Shown in pieces: positions 1 to 9,551 of a DNA stretch of 64,000 nt. The first letter of the stretch is position 1; the number at the start of each line of letters is the position of its first letter. The stretch spans positions 23,101 through 87,100 of the forward strand of contig NZ_JASHIM010000020.1 of NCBI RefSeq assembly GCF_030733685.1, written 5' to 3'. This stretch comes from Roseovarius sp. MMSF_3281 (GTDB lineage: Bacteria; Pseudomonadota; Alphaproteobacteria; Rhodobacterales; Rhodobacteraceae). Under the pieces are notes generated by a model, which ran no database searches, had not been told where the DNA came from, and saw only the letters and a program-made list of their open reading frames with translations. The position numbers were made by a program, and so were the translations under genes.

Positions 1-291
1 GAGGAGCAGGAACGCCAGAACCGTGAGCGGCAAGCCGAGCGGGACCGCGAGCGCGCCAAACGGCAGGAGCGTGAAGCCAATAGTGGCGGCGATGCCTCTG
101 ACGCGCCGCAGCCCGACGTGGTCGAAGCGGGGAGCGAGGAAAGCGGTCTGGTGGAAACGCCGGAAACCAAGAAATCGGAAAAGCCCAAGCGCAGCCGGAA
201 ACCCAAGCCCAAGAAAGACCAGGGCGAGGGTAAAAGCGAGGAACCGCCGAAGGCGGAGGGGGGCGACGGGGCACCCGAAGCGGCCGAGTGA
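1..291 (+). CDS. C-terminal part of a charged protein, probably DUF4167 (5' end outside window)
   Basis: Open from base 1 in frame 1 to a TGA at 289-291, giving 96 residues and no start in the window. The first 25 or so residues are a run of Glu, Arg and Gln (EEQERQNRERQAERDRERA), probably helical. The rest is a disordered Lys/Glu/Pro-rich tail. No catalytic motif is visible. The opening stretch resembles, from memory, the region after the folded domain of alphaproteobacterial DUF4167 proteins (putative RNA-associated, function unknown); this is recognition by pattern, not alignment. It is followed closely by a good terminator and converges on rsmA. Another protein with a low-complexity charged tail cannot be excluded. 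Confidence 0.55.
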   Translation, partial: EEQERQNRERQAERDRERAKRQEREANSGGDASDAPQPDVVEAGSEESGLVETPETKKSEKPKRSRKPKPKKDQGEGKSEEPPKAEGGDGAPEAAE

Positions 292-320
292 CCCGACCCT
301 GAAACGTAATTATCGAAAGG

Positions 321-345
321 CGGCCCCCGAGTGGGGCCGTTTTTT
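321..345 (+). terminator. Rho-independent terminator after the DUF4167-like gene
   Basis: A perfect 7-bp GC stem (CGGCCCC pairing with GGGGCCG, loop CGAGT) at 321-339 is followed directly by six T residues at 340-345. It lies 30 bases after the stop of the plus-strand gene and about 95 bases beyond the rsmA stop on the other strand, so it mainly serves the plus-strand gene. Confidence 0.85.
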
Positions 346-440
346 GTATGGTCGGCCTTGTGGACCTTGATGCGCGTGTAAGCAATGCCACCGCTTCGCC
401 CCGCATTGCAGGCAGCGGGCGGCATCATTCCTTTGGGGCG

Positions 441-1280
441 CTAGGACTCGAAGCTGCGCGCGAGGGCGCAGAATTGTTCCAGATGCACGGTTTCGGCGCG
501 GTCGGTGGGTTGGATACCTGCCGCGATAAGGCGATCTTCGATATCGGGGGCCATACCCTTGAGCGCGGCGCGCAGCATCTTGCGGCGTTGGTTGAAGGCG
601 CGGGCGACGACGCGTTCGAGAATCTTGGGATCGGCGGGAAAGCGCGGCTTTGGCAGGGCCGTGAGATGGACCACGGCGCTTGAAACCTTGGGGGGCGGAG
701 TGAAGGCCCCCGGCGGCAGGTTCAGGACGATCCGCGCGTCGGCCCGCCATTGCGACAGGATCGCCAGCCGCCCGTAAGCCTTGGAGCCGGGTTGCGCAAC
801 GATCCGTTCGGCCACCTCGCGTTGGAACATCAGCGTCAGGCTTTGCCAGAAGGGGGGCCAGTCGGACGGGGTGAGCCAGCGGATCAGGAGTTCGGTGCCG
901 ACGTTGTAGGGCAGGTTGGCGGCGACCTTGATGGGTGGTGTGAGGTGATCCAGCGGGTTGATCTCAAGCGCGTCGGCGTTGAGCACCTCAAGCCGGTCCG
1001 GGTAGGCCTTGGCGATCTCGCCCAGCGCGGGCAGGCAGCGGGTATCCTTTTCGATGGCCACGACGCGGCGCGCCCCTTCGGAGAGCAGCCCGCGTGTCAG
1101 GCCGCCGGGGCCGGGGCCGATTTCCAGCACGTCACAGCCGGTGAGGTCGCCCGCTTGGCGGGCGATCTTGGCGGTGAGATTAAGGTCGAGCAGGAAGTTC
1201 TGACCAAGGGATTTGCGCGCGGAAAGCCCGTGGTCGGCGATGACTTGGCGCAGGGGCGGAAGGCTGTCGATCCCGCTCAT
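441..1280 (-). CDS. rsmA: 16S rRNA (adenine1518/1519-N6)-dimethyltransferase RsmA (KsgA)
   Basis: 279 residues, normal for the family. RsmA dimethylates two adjacent adenines in the helix 45 loop of 16S rRNA late in 30S assembly, using SAM. Visible marks are the N-terminal KSLGQNFL segment (residues 24-31), SAM motif I EIGPGPGG (53-60) and the catalytic NLPYN motif IV (122-126). It is the last gene of the lptF-lptG-lptD-surA-pdxA-rsmA run, and its ATG overlaps the pdxA stop in an ATGA, implying translational coupling. The surA-pdxA-rsmA order is widely conserved in Proteobacteria. Confidence 0.97.
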   Translation of the reverse strand: MSGIDSLPPLRQVIADHGLSARKSLGQNFLLDLNLTAKIARQAGDLTGCDVLEIGPGPGGLTRGLLSEGARRVVAIEKDTRCLPALGEIAKAYPDRLEVLNADALEINPLDHLTPPIKVAANLPYNVGTELLIRWLTPSDWPPFWQSLTLMFQREVAERIVAQPGSKAYGRLAILSQWRADARIVLNLPPGAFTPPPKVSSAVVHLTALPKPRFPADPKILERVVARAFNQRRKMLRAALKGMAPDIEDRLIAAGIQPTDRAETVHLEQFCALARSFES

Positions 1281-2254
1281 GCCTGTGTGGCCCTTGCCTG
1301 TGCCATGGTTTGGGCCATGCGCAGGGCCTCGATGATGCTGGAGGGGTTGGCGGCGCCTTTGCCTGCGATGTCGAGGGCGGTGCCGTGATCGGGCGAGGTG
1401 CGGATGAAAGGCAGGCCAAGGGTCACGTTCACACCGCGGTCGAAATCCAGTGTCTTGATCGGGATGAGGGCCTGATCGTGATACATGCAGATCGCCGCGT
1501 CATAGGTTTCGCGGGCGCGATCGTGGAACATGGTATCGGCCGACAGGGGGCCCAAAAGGTCGATGCCGTCGCGGCGCAGCCGGTCGATCAGGGGGGCGAT
1601 CATCCGGGTTTCTTCCTGTCCCATGGCGCCACCTTCGCCCGCATGGGGATTGAGGCCCGCCACGGCGATTCGCGGGGCCTGAATGCCGAAGTCGAGGATC
1701 AGCGCGGTATGGGTGATGCGGATCGTTTTCTCCAAAACCTCGGGCGTAAGGGTCGCGGGCACCTGCGCCAATGGGATGTGAATGGTGGCGGGCACCACGC
1801 GCAAGGCGGGGCTGGCCAGCATCATCACCACGTCGGCGCCCCCGGCAAGGGCGGCGAGGTATTCGGTATGGCCCGGGTAGGTAAAGTCGGCGCCGGTTTG
1901 CAGGGCTTTCTTGTGGATCGGCGCGGTGCAAAGCGCGGCGGCCTCGCCTTGTTGGACAAGGTCCACGCCGCGGGCGATTACGTCGATCACCGCTTGCGCC
2001 TGTGCGGGATCGGGCGTGCCCGGGCTGCGTGGGCCGGGGAAGGGGTGCGCAAGCACCGGCAGGGCCATGGCGCAGGCGGTCGTGGCCTCGGACGGGTGGG
2101 CGATCTCGGCCACCGGGGTTTCGGGCGGCAGGTGCGCGGGATCCCCGATCAGGAAAAACGGCAAATCGGCGCGCAGCCTGTCCCATGCCATGGCCGCCAG
2201 TTCCGGGCCGATACCCGCCGGTTCCCCGCAGGTCAGCGCGATCGGGGCGGTCAT
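1277..2254 (-). CDS. pdxA: 4-hydroxythreonine-4-phosphate dehydrogenase PdxA
   Basis: 325 residues. PdxA oxidises 4-phosphohydroxy-L-threonine with NAD in the DXP-dependent pyridoxal phosphate pathway; the product is condensed with DXP by PdxJ. The N-terminus [13 protein letters not shown], the metal-binding region ([10 protein letters not shown], then the MYHDQAL histidine) and the C-terminal TSPDHGTA block are all present. The start overlaps the surA stop by four bases (ATGA) and the stop overlaps the rsmA start in the same way, so all three genes are probably co-translated. Confidence 0.97.
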   Translation of the reverse strand: MTAPIALTCGEPAGIGPELAAMAWDRLRADLPFFLIGDPAHLPPETPVAEIAHPSEATTACAMALPVLAHPFPGPRSPGTPDPAQAQAVIDVIARGVDLVQQGEAAALCTAPIHKKALQTGADFTYPGHTEYLAALAGGADVVMMLASPALRVVPATIHIPLAQVPATLTPEVLEKTIRITHTALILDFGIQAPRIAVAGLNPHAGEGGAMGQEETRMIAPLIDRLRRDGIDLLGPLSADTMFHDRARETYDAAICMYHDQALIPIKTLDFDRGVNVTLGLPFIRTSPDHGTALDIAGKGAANPSSIIEALRMAQTMAQARATQA

Positions 2255-3504
2255 TCCTTTTCTATGATCCGGGCCTCGGCGCGGAGTTGTTCAAGGTAGC
2301 CGTCGCCGAAGGATTCAAGCCGCTGGTTGCGAATGAAATTGGTCAGATCCTCGTCACTGGGGCCTTCGCCGTCAAGTTCCGGGCTGCGGCCGCAAAGCAT
2401 GAGGAAGACAAGGGTTTGACCCTGGGACCGGGTGAGGGCTGTCGAGACCTCGCCGGGATCGAGCTTGGCCAGTTCCATGGCGATATCGGTGGGAATTTCC
2501 GCCGGGGCCTTGGAGCCACGATCCAGAACCTCGGGCGGTTGGCCCTTGGCCACGCCGTAAAGGTCATCGCAGGTATCGACATCGGCCTTGACCCGTGCGG
2601 CGCGGGACAGGGCCTGTTCGCTGCGTCCGCCGTCGATGTAGTAGGCGGCATATTCGATGGCCGCGTATTCCGGTTCGGGGGCTTCGGTTTCCTCGATATC
2701 GCGAAGCTGGAACAGGGCGATGGCGTTTTCGGTCGGCAGGGGATCGGACACTTCGCCCGGGGCGAGGCCAAGAACGACTTGTCGCAGTGCGGGGGGCAGG
2801 CGGGTGATGGGCATCCAGTCAAGCCGCCCGCCGCGCGTGCGCGTTCCCGAAGCGGAGTATTGCCGCGCCGCCGAGGAAAAGGCGGACACGGTATCAATTT
2901 CCGAAAGACGGCGGGCGCGGGCCTGTGCGGCCTCGGCCTGGGCCGGTGTGGTCACGGGCAGAATGATTTCAGAAATCAGAACCCGAACGCCGCTTTGGCC
3001 GGTAACCGCATCGCGGGCGCGTTCAAGGTCGGTTTCACTGACCGAGATGCGCGGGACAAAGCGGGCGCGGATCAATTCGCGCCATGTAACGCCCGATGTC
3101 ACGAAGGCGCGGAAGGTCTGCTCGGCGACGCCGGCGCCTTCGAGGGCGCGAATGAGTTGCTCGGCGTTCATATCGGCGCGGCCCGCGAATTCTTCCATGC
3201 CGGCCTGCACGTCGGGTTCTTCGAGGATCAGGCCGGCGCTTTCGGCAGCGTCCAGTTTCAGCCGGTCCTCGATAAGTTGCTGCCGGGCGAGGCTTTGCGG
3301 ATCGCCGGGCGCGCGGAACATGGTCAGCATGCGGGCGCGTTGCTGAATCTCGTAGCGGGTGATGGCCTGATCGTTGACCTTGATCACCGGCTCGAACAGG
3401 TTTTGCGCCTGGGCCACATGGAGGGGCGCCGCAAGGCTGGCGGCGGCCACTGCGGCGGGCAGTGCGAAAAAATTGAAAAGGCGGCGCATCGTTGCTGGTA
3501 TCAT
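2251..3504 (-). CDS. surA: Periplasmic chaperone / peptidyl-prolyl isomerase SurA
   Basis: 417 residues with an N-terminal signal peptide ending around VAQAQ (residues 30-34). It has a SurA-type N-terminal chaperone domain (KVNDQAITRYEI) and one clear rotamase (parvulin-like) domain at roughly 170-270 (TRGGRLDWMPITRLPP, then GLAPGEVSDPL). It escorts unfolded beta-barrel proteins through the periplasm to BamA, whose gene is also in this window. The start lies 5 bases beyond the lptD stop with AGGAA about 10 bases upstream; a second in-frame ATG 15 bases in (MRRLF) would give a more typical signal peptide. Confidence 0.93.
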   Translation of the reverse strand: MIPATMRRLFNFFALPAAVAAASLAAPLHVAQAQNLFEPVIKVNDQAITRYEIQQRARMLTMFRAPGDPQSLARQQLIEDRLKLDAAESAGLILEEPDVQAGMEEFAGRADMNAEQLIRALEGAGVAEQTFRAFVTSGVTWRELIRARFVPRISVSETDLERARDAVTGQSGVRVLISEIILPVTTPAQAEAAQARARRLSEIDTVSAFSSAARQYSASGTRTRGGRLDWMPITRLPPALRQVVLGLAPGEVSDPLPTENAIALFQLRDIEETEAPEPEYAAIEYAAYYIDGGRSEQALSRAARVKADVDTCDDLYGVAKGQPPEVLDRGSKAPAEIPTDIAMELAKLDPGEVSTALTRSQGQTLVFLMLCGRSPELDGEGPSDEDLTNFIRNQRLESFGDGYLEQLRAEARIIEKE

Positions 3505-3509
3505 TTAGG

Positions 3510-5714
3510 TCAGTTCCTGCATGTCCGGACGTAGCTTTTGTCTTGTGTTTTGGTGGTAAAGCCCCTGAGGCCGACGGTAAAGCTGATGTTCGTAGATGGG
3601 GTGAGGATAGTGGAAGAGGTGAAGCGGCGCGAGGCCGAAAGCGCGATATCGACACACTCGTTTGTGTAGTTCAGGCCAATACCCGCCCGCACCGAGCGAT
3701 CCTGCGCCACATCGTAGCGCCAATCGGCGCTGCCGGTCCAGTGGCGCGACAGGCGGTGAGAGGCGTCGAAGGCCCATTCCGAGACGTTTCCGAACCTGTT
3801 TTCGCGCGGATCGTTGCGCAGCCAGATATAGGTGGCCCCAAGGTTGGTGCGGTCGGTTTGCCAACTGGCCCGGGCTTCGGCCTTGGTGGTGTCGAAGGCC
3901 CCGTCAAAGAGGCTTCGGGCGGTGAAGGTGAACCCGTTGTCGGTTTTGACCTGGCCGGCAAAGAGCACATCGGAAAATTTTTCATCGAGGCCCGAACTGG
4001 TGGTGAAGGTCTCTAGCCCGTTGATTTCAATCTGGGGGTCTTCGTGGATGACTTGCCCCACGGCAAATGAGGTTTGCCACCCGCTTGGGTCAAGGCGGGT
4101 CCAGCTAAGCCCGTAGGCCCCGGTCAGACCGCGTTCGCGGCGGTCCGGGGCGGTGAAGCGCGACATGGCAAAGAGGTTGCCCTCGTCGAACTCGATCCGG
4201 GTGCTTTCGTCGTTCGCGATCGCCGGGTTCGAGCCGCCGACCCATGCCAGTTGCATGATCGGTTCGATCACCTGGGTCGCGCCGCCGCGTTCGGTTTTCA
4301 GAAGCGGCCAGCGCAGCCGCAGCGCGGCGGAGGGCGCGGGTTCGGTCACTGCGGAGCGGCTGAGGCCGCCGGTTTGGGCGGTGTGGAAACTGTCGATGGC
4401 AAGCCCGGTTTGTACGCGGGCGCGAATGCCCCCCGGCAGGGTCCAGTTGCGCATCCAATCGGCACTGAGCGTCAGGCGGGTGACATCGCGGCCATCGGCC
4501 CAAGGGTCGATATCGGCGCCGTTGACGATCACCGAGGGCGAGTCGGTGAGGAGTGACGATGACCGGTAATGGCTATGAGCCATGGCGTTGAAGCGCAATT
4601 CTCCGCCAAGCCTGTCGGGGTGAAACCGGCGTTCATACTCGGCGTTGCCGACGATGGTGGGCAGGGTCGAGTTCGATTCGCCGGTGCGCAGCGAGTGGAA
4701 ATGGGTCACTGCGCCGCGAATATATTCATCGCGCTTGACCCGCTCGACCGACAATTCGCTGTCCAGCCGGTCCTTGTCGGAGTAATTGTAATCCAGCAGA
4801 TATGTATCGTCGCGCACCGCTTCGACGTCGAAATTCAGCGTGAAATCCCTTGGCAATTCAAAGGTGCCGCGCCCGAAAAGATAGGCCCGTGTGGAGCGCG
4901 GGCCGAAATCGTCGTCGGAGATCGCACCTTCGAATTCGATCCGGCCATTGCGGAATGCCTGTCTGTAGCGCGCCTCGAGCGTCACGGAGTTGGCAGAGAG
5001 AAACGGGGTGAGCGTCAGGTCCTTATGGTCGCCCATGCGGATGAAGTAAGGCACCCGCGCGCCAAAGCCCAGCCGGGTGGAATTGTGAAGCGAAGGAAAC
5101 AGGAAACCGGTGGCCCGTTCCAGTGTCGGGTCGGGCAGGCGCAGGCGCGGCAAGTAGAACACCGGGACATCCAGGATCCGGAACTGCGCATCGTCGAAGT
5201 AGAGTTGCTTTTCCAGTTGATCGTGTATGACCCGCCGGGCGCGAATTTGCCAGATCGGCGGGCGCCCGGTTTCGCAGATCCGGCAGGAGGTGACCGAGGC
5301 CTTGTACATCTTGTTGTAGCGGCCATCGCGGCGGGCCATTGCATGGGCGGCCAGCTGCACGTGATTTTCCATGACGATGCGTGCGCCGCGCAGGATACCG
5401 TTTCGCATGTCGCGATCCAGTTCCGCAGAGTCGGCGAGGATCAGGGTGTTTTCACCCTCGTGCAGGGTGATGGGCCCTTTGATGATCAGGGTCTCGGAGC
5501 TTTGATCATAGGTTATTTCGCTGGCTTGCAGGCGACGGCCGTCATACATCGCCTCGACATTGCCATAGGCGGTCAGGCGGTCTTCGCCGTTGAGATAGAC
5601 GTCGTCAGCGACCAGCATGGCGGGTGTGCCCGGCTCCTGTGCCCAAAGCGGGGGCGGGAGAAACAGGGCGCACAGGGTTACGGTCAGCAGTGTCAGGAGG
5701 CGGGCGAGGCGCAT
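3510..5714 (-). CDS. lptD: LPS-assembly protein LptD (outer-membrane LPS translocon)
   Basis: 734 residues from the ATG at 5714, which overlaps the lptG stop by one base (TAATG). The signal peptide is MRLARLLTLLTVTLCALFLP, cut near LWAQ. An OstA/LptA-like beta-jellyroll follows (DVYLNGEDRLTAYGNVEA), then a long beta-barrel rich in aromatic, Asn and Arg strands. Two cysteines (SCRIC) sit early in the barrel domain. With LptE it inserts LPS delivered by LptB2FGC-LptA into the outer leaflet. The frame stays open about 330 bases upstream, but that part lies inside lptG and lacks a signal peptide, so I chose the internal ATG. Confidence 0.95.
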   Translation of the reverse strand: MRLARLLTLLTVTLCALFLPPPLWAQEPGTPAMLVADDVYLNGEDRLTAYGNVEAMYDGRRLQASEITYDQSSETLIIKGPITLHEGENTLILADSAELDRDMRNGILRGARIVMENHVQLAAHAMARRDGRYNKMYKASVTSCRICETGRPPIWQIRARRVIHDQLEKQLYFDDAQFRILDVPVFYLPRLRLPDPTLERATGFLFPSLHNSTRLGFGARVPYFIRMGDHKDLTLTPFLSANSVTLEARYRQAFRNGRIEFEGAISDDDFGPRSTRAYLFGRGTFELPRDFTLNFDVEAVRDDTYLLDYNYSDKDRLDSELSVERVKRDEYIRGAVTHFHSLRTGESNSTLPTIVGNAEYERRFHPDRLGGELRFNAMAHSHYRSSSLLTDSPSVIVNGADIDPWADGRDVTRLTLSADWMRNWTLPGGIRARVQTGLAIDSFHTAQTGGLSRSAVTEPAPSAALRLRWPLLKTERGGATQVIEPIMQLAWVGGSNPAIANDESTRIEFDEGNLFAMSRFTAPDRRERGLTGAYGLSWTRLDPSGWQTSFAVGQVIHEDPQIEINGLETFTTSSGLDEKFSDVLFAGQVKTDNGFTFTARSLFDGAFDTTKAEARASWQTDRTNLGATYIWLRNDPRENRFGNVSEWAFDASHRLSRHWTGSADWRYDVAQDRSVRAGIGLNYTNECVDIALSASRRFTSSTILTPSTNISFTVGLRGFTTKTQDKSYVRTCRN

Positions 5715-6805
5715 TATCCATCCTCCATATGCAGTAATATGCCCAGCGCAAGCAGCAGCGACGCAAGCGGTGGGGCCCAAGCCGCGAGCATGATCGGGAT
5801 CTGACCGTTTTCGCCCAGTATCTGCGCGAAATTGCGAATGTAATGCAGGGTAAAGCCAAGCATGATCGCGGTCAGGACGGATATGCCGGTGTTGCTGACC
5901 CGGGTATGCCGCATGGTGAAGGCCGACGTCAGCATCACGAGGGCCACCAGGAACAGTGGGCTTGCCAGTTCCATTTGCAGCCAGACGGCATAGCGACGGG
6001 CGGAGAAGCCCGCGTCTTCCAATTGCTCGATGAAGGCGGGCAGATCCCAAAGCGAGATATATTCCGGCTTGCCGAAGCTATCGAGAATACGGTCCTGGGT
6101 CAGGGCCGAGGGGACCGTCAGGCTTGCCAGTTGGCGGGCCGAGGATTCAGGGTTGCCGTTTGTATCGAGTGTCCAGAGCTTGGCATTGCGCAACAGCCAT
6201 TCGCCATCCTGCAGGAGCGCCGAGCGCGCGGAAATCCGGCGCAGCGGTGTGCCATCCGGGGCAAAGGCGATGAAGGTGGTATCGAATAGCGTGGTGACAT
6301 CCGAACTGGCGCGCTCGGCATGGATCACGGTTTGGCCGGTGTCGCTGCCCTGGCGCAGCCAAAGCCCTTCGGATGAAATGGCCAGCACGCTGGACCCGCC
6401 GCCCATGTGACTGTTGACGAGATCGTTGTACCGTTTCGACGCGGCGGCGACGATCGGGTTGAACATGGTGATCGCCACCAGCCCGATCAGGAACGCCACG
6501 GTAACCGGCGCCGCCAAGGCGCGCAGGGCCGAACGCCCGGTGGCCCGCACGACAACCAGTTCGGAACTGCGCGCAAGCCGCAGGAAAAGGGCGACGGTGG
6601 CAAGGATCAGAACCAGCGGCAGGATCTCGTAATTGGCGTGCGGCAGGTTGAGGGCCACGATTTCGGCCACCTGCAAGAAAGGAAGGTCCGGAAAATCCTG
6701 AAGCTCGTCGACAAGGTCGATGAGGGCGAGCAGCAGGATGAAGACACCGAAGATGCCAAGGAAGGTCCAGAGGAACTTGCGTGCGAAGTAGCCGTGCAGG
6801 ATCAT
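5714..6805 (-). CDS. lptG: LPS export ABC transporter permease LptG
   Basis: 363 residues, YjgP/YjgQ family. Three hydrophobic spans lie in the N-terminal part, followed by a periplasmic jellyroll (roughly residues 125-260) and three C-terminal spans, the LptF/G topology. With LptF and the ATPase LptB it extracts LPS from the inner membrane. The start ATG at 6805 overlaps the lptF stop (ATGA), and the stop overlaps the lptD start by one base. The longer frame upstream lies within lptF and was rejected. Telling LptG from LptF rests on position (second of the pair, next to lptD) and overall sequence. Confidence 0.95.
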   Translation of the reverse strand: MILHGYFARKFLWTFLGIFGVFILLLALIDLVDELQDFPDLPFLQVAEIVALNLPHANYEILPLVLILATVALFLRLARSSELVVVRATGRSALRALAAPVTVAFLIGLVAITMFNPIVAAASKRYNDLVNSHMGGGSSVLAISSEGLWLRQGSDTGQTVIHAERASSDVTTLFDTTFIAFAPDGTPLRRISARSALLQDGEWLLRNAKLWTLDTNGNPESSARQLASLTVPSALTQDRILDSFGKPEYISLWDLPAFIEQLEDAGFSARRYAVWLQMELASPLFLVALVMLTSAFTMRHTRVSNTGISVLTAIMLGFTLHYIRNFAQILGENGQIPIMLAAWAPPLASLLLALGILLHMEDG

Positions 6806-7947
6806 GGCGCGCCCTCGATCCTGTGACGTTTCCAGGGGGTAAGGCGGCGGGCGAGGCCCGGATTGGCGGCGAGGTGCAGCAGCCCGGCGGTTGTCGCGAG
6901 GCCAAGGACTGCAGGTGCATAAAGAAGCGGCCATGCTTTGGAGCTTGCCAGGACGGTTCCCGACAGCGCGCCTTCGACCATCTTGATCAGCACTAGCAAG
7001 AGGAACGCGGTCACGATCTGCCACCAGACGCCAAAGCGGCTGTAGGTGCCGACCAGCAGCGTGGCAAAGCCGATGAGGGCCGCAACGATGCACATGATGG
7101 CCTGTGTAAAGCGGTTGTGCACCTCGTAGTTGACTTGGGCGACGGTCACGCCGGTGCGCTCTGCCACTGCGCCGGGGTCGGTGAGCATGTCGAGGGTGGC
7201 GGCGAAACCGACCTTGTCGAGGTTGATCTCGTCGCGGGAAATCAGGCTGGAGATATCATAGGAAAAATCATCGAAATGCGTGGTGAAAAGCCTGTTGCCA
7301 TCGGTGCGCACAACCTGTGCCAGCCCGTCGACCATGACAAGCTTGGTGCCGCCGCCCTGGTGCACAAGATAGGCTTGCGAGGAGGTATAGGTCACCGGGC
7401 GCTCCTCGTTTCGGCGGTCCGAGAGAAAGACATCGCGCAATTCCCCTTCGGGGGTGATGTCGCGGATATAGAAGGTGATGCCGGGGGCGGGGTGCAGGAA
7501 TTCCCCTTCGGTCAGCAATTTCGCGGTGATGTTCTGACTGACCTCGGCCTGTCGCAGGCGCAGTTGGCTGAGACTGGAGGGGACAAGCAGGTGGGTCAGC
7601 AGGGACATCATAAGGGCGATCATGCAGCCAAAGAACAGGACCGGCCGGATCAGTCGCCAGGGCGAATAGCCGGTGGCCTGCATGACGGTCAATTCGCTTT
7701 CGGTACTGAGCCGGTTCGTGACATAAACGGTCGCCGCGAAGGCCGCGATCGGCAGGACAATGCCGATCACCCCCGGCAGTGTCAGTGCCGTGAACTCCAG
7801 AAAGACCCAGGCGGGTTGTCCATCGCCGATGAGTCGGTCGAACATGCGCACCGCCTTGTTGATCCAGAAGATCGACACCAAAACAAGCGCAAAGAACCCG
7901 AACAACACCATGAATTGCGACAGCATATACCTGTCGAATCTGGTCAC
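6802..7947 (-). CDS. lptF: LPS export ABC transporter permease LptF
   Basis: 381 residues from a GTG at 7947 (V-T-R-F-D-R-Y-M-L-S-Q). A purine-rich GGGGGGA just upstream can act as ribosome binding site. A TTG at 7980 and an ATG at 7926 are also in frame, so the start is uncertain by about 10 residues either way. Six transmembrane spans flank a periplasmic domain, as in LptG. First gene of the six-gene minus-strand operon, divergent from pepA across 130 bases that must contain both promoters. Confidence 0.93.
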   Translation of the reverse strand: MTRFDRYMLSQFMVLFGFFALVLVSIFWINKAVRMFDRLIGDGQPAWVFLEFTALTLPGVIGIVLPIAAFAATVYVTNRLSTESELTVMQATGYSPWRLIRPVLFFGCMIALMMSLLTHLLVPSSLSQLRLRQAEVSQNITAKLLTEGEFLHPAPGITFYIRDITPEGELRDVFLSDRRNEERPVTYTSSQAYLVHQGGGTKLVMVDGLAQVVRTDGNRLFTTHFDDFSYDISSLISRDEINLDKVGFAATLDMLTDPGAVAERTGVTVAQVNYEVHNRFTQAIMCIVAALIGFATLLVGTYSRFGVWWQIVTAFLLLVLIKMVEGALSGTVLASSKAWPLLYAPAVLGLATTAGLLHLAANPGLARRLTPWKRHRIEGAP

Positions 7948-8077
7948 ATTTCCCCCCGAGGCAGCAGTCTTGAAGGTCAACTTATCGGAATTGAGCGCGG
8001 GGGAAAACTGCTAACTGGCCAAGGCGCATGTTCCGCGCTAGGACTTGGGGCCAAAGCAGATAAGGGAGCCCCAAGGG

Positions 8078-9547
8078 ATGACGACACCGGTTGCAGTGAC
8101 TTTCAAGGAAACCGACAATGATAGCATCGCCGAGGCCGAGGGCCGGGTCGCGGTGATCGTGACCCCGGATGGCAAGCTGGACATGTCCGCGCGGCGGGTG
8201 AACCGCCTGACCAAAGGGGCCTTGAAGCGCCTGATCGAAAGCGAGGCCTGGGGCAAGATGAAGCCCGGGCAGGTCAAAACATTGGCGATGCCCGTGGGCA
8301 TGGCCGCCGAGGCCTTGGACGTGGTCTGTTTGCCGCGTCCTGCCAGCGTGGAAGAGGCGCGCAAGGCGGGCGTGGCGCTTGGTAAGCTCAAGGGGGACGC
8401 GGCCTTGTTGCTTCTGGCCGGGCCGCTCCGCCGGGTGGCGGAACTGGCGCTTGGCGTGGCCCTGCGGGCCTATGCCTTCACCGCGCGCAAGACCGCGCCG
8501 GTCGAGGAGGCCGGTGCCGTGACCGTGATGACCAACACCCCCGAGGGGGGCGAGGCCGATTTCATCCCGCTGCGGGCCGTGGCGGAAGGCGTGTTTTTTA
8601 CCCGTGATCTGGTCAGCGAACCGGCCAATTACCTGACCACCAGCGAGTTCGCCGCCCGCATCGAGGCGCTGTCGGACACGGGGCTGAAGATCAGGGTGTT
8701 GGACGAGGCGGAGATGGAAAAGCTGGGCATGGGGGCGCTGTTGAGTGTGGGCCATGGCAGCGCAAGCCCCTCGAAACTGGCGATCATGGAGTGGAATGGC
8801 GGCGAAAAGGGTGCCGCCCCCTTGGCGCTTGTCGGAAAGGGCGTTGTCTTTGACACCGGGGGCATCAGCCTCAAGCCCGCGGCGGGCATGGAGGACATGA
8901 CCATGGATATGGGCGGCGCGGGCGTTGTCTGCGGCGTGATGAAAACGCTGGCCCTGCGCGGGGCAAAGGCCAATGTCGTTGGCCTTGTGGGCCTTGTGGA
9001 AAACATGCCCTCGGACCGCGCGACGCGGCCCGGGGATGTGGTGACCTCGATGAAGGGTGACACGATCGAGGTGATCAATACCGATGCCGAGGGGCGCTTG
9101 GTGCTGGCCGATGTGCTGTGGTACGCGCAGGAGCATTACAAACCGGCGGCGATCGTCGATCTGGCCACCCTGACCGGGGCGATCATCATCGGCTTGGGCC
9201 ATGAAAACGCAGGTGTTTTCAGCAACAACGACAAATTCGCCGGGCATTTCGCCAAGGCCGCCGAGGCCGAGGGCGAAGGCGCGTGGCGCATGCCCATGGG
9301 GCAGGCCTATGACGATATGCTCAAGTCCGACATTGCCGATATGAAGAACGTGGGCGGGCGGCCCGCCGGGTCGATCACCGCCGCACAGTTCTTGCAGCGT
9401 TTCGTCAAGGACGACGTGCCGTGGATGCATCTGGACATCGCCGGTGTGGCCAGCGTGAAATCCGATACCACCTATGCGCCGAAAGGGGCCTCGGGCTGGG
9501 GTGTCATGGCGCTGAACCGCTTGGTGGCGGATCGCTACGAGGGCTGA
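8078..9547 (+). CDS. pepA: Leucyl (cytosol) aminopeptidase PepA, M17 family
   Basis: 489 residues from the ATG at 8078, preceded by CAAGGG. The N-terminal macro-like domain is followed by the C-terminal M17 catalytic domain. That domain has the signature NTDAEGRLVLAD with the metal-binding Asp and Glu, the upstream VGKGVVFDTGGISLKP segment (catalytic Lys and ligand Asp), and the DMTMDMGG stretch. It removes N-terminal residues from peptides using two metal ions. An in-frame TTG further upstream would add residues with no ribosome binding site and was not used. holC follows after 4 bases. Confidence 0.96.
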   Translation: MTTPVAVTFKETDNDSIAEAEGRVAVIVTPDGKLDMSARRVNRLTKGALKRLIESEAWGKMKPGQVKTLAMPVGMAAEALDVVCLPRPASVEEARKAGVALGKLKGDAALLLLAGPLRRVAELALGVALRAYAFTARKTAPVEEAGAVTVMTNTPEGGEADFIPLRAVAEGVFFTRDLVSEPANYLTTSEFAARIEALSDTGLKIRVLDEAEMEKLGMGALLSVGHGSASPSKLAIMEWNGGEKGAAPLALVGKGVVFDTGGISLKPAAGMEDMTMDMGGAGVVCGVMKTLALRGAKANVVGLVGLVENMPSDRATRPGDVVTSMKGDTIEVINTDAEGRLVLADVLWYAQEHYKPAAIVDLATLTGAIIIGLGHENAGVFSNNDKFAGHFAKAAEAEGEGAWRMPMGQAYDDMLKSDIADMKNVGGRPAGSITAAQFLQRFVKDDVPWMHLDIAGVASVKSDTTYAPKGASGWGVMALNRLVADRYEG

Positions 9548-9551
9548 GGCC

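Noticed and set aside
5715..6050. N-terminal extension of LptD by 112 residues
   Set aside because: It lies within lptG, lacks a signal peptide, and the ATG at 5714 gives a proper signal sequence.
441..8121. Long plus-strand frames opposite lptF-rsmA
   Set aside because: They are antisense shadows of high-GC genes, with Gly/Arg/Ala-rich sequence and no ribosome binding sites or motifs.
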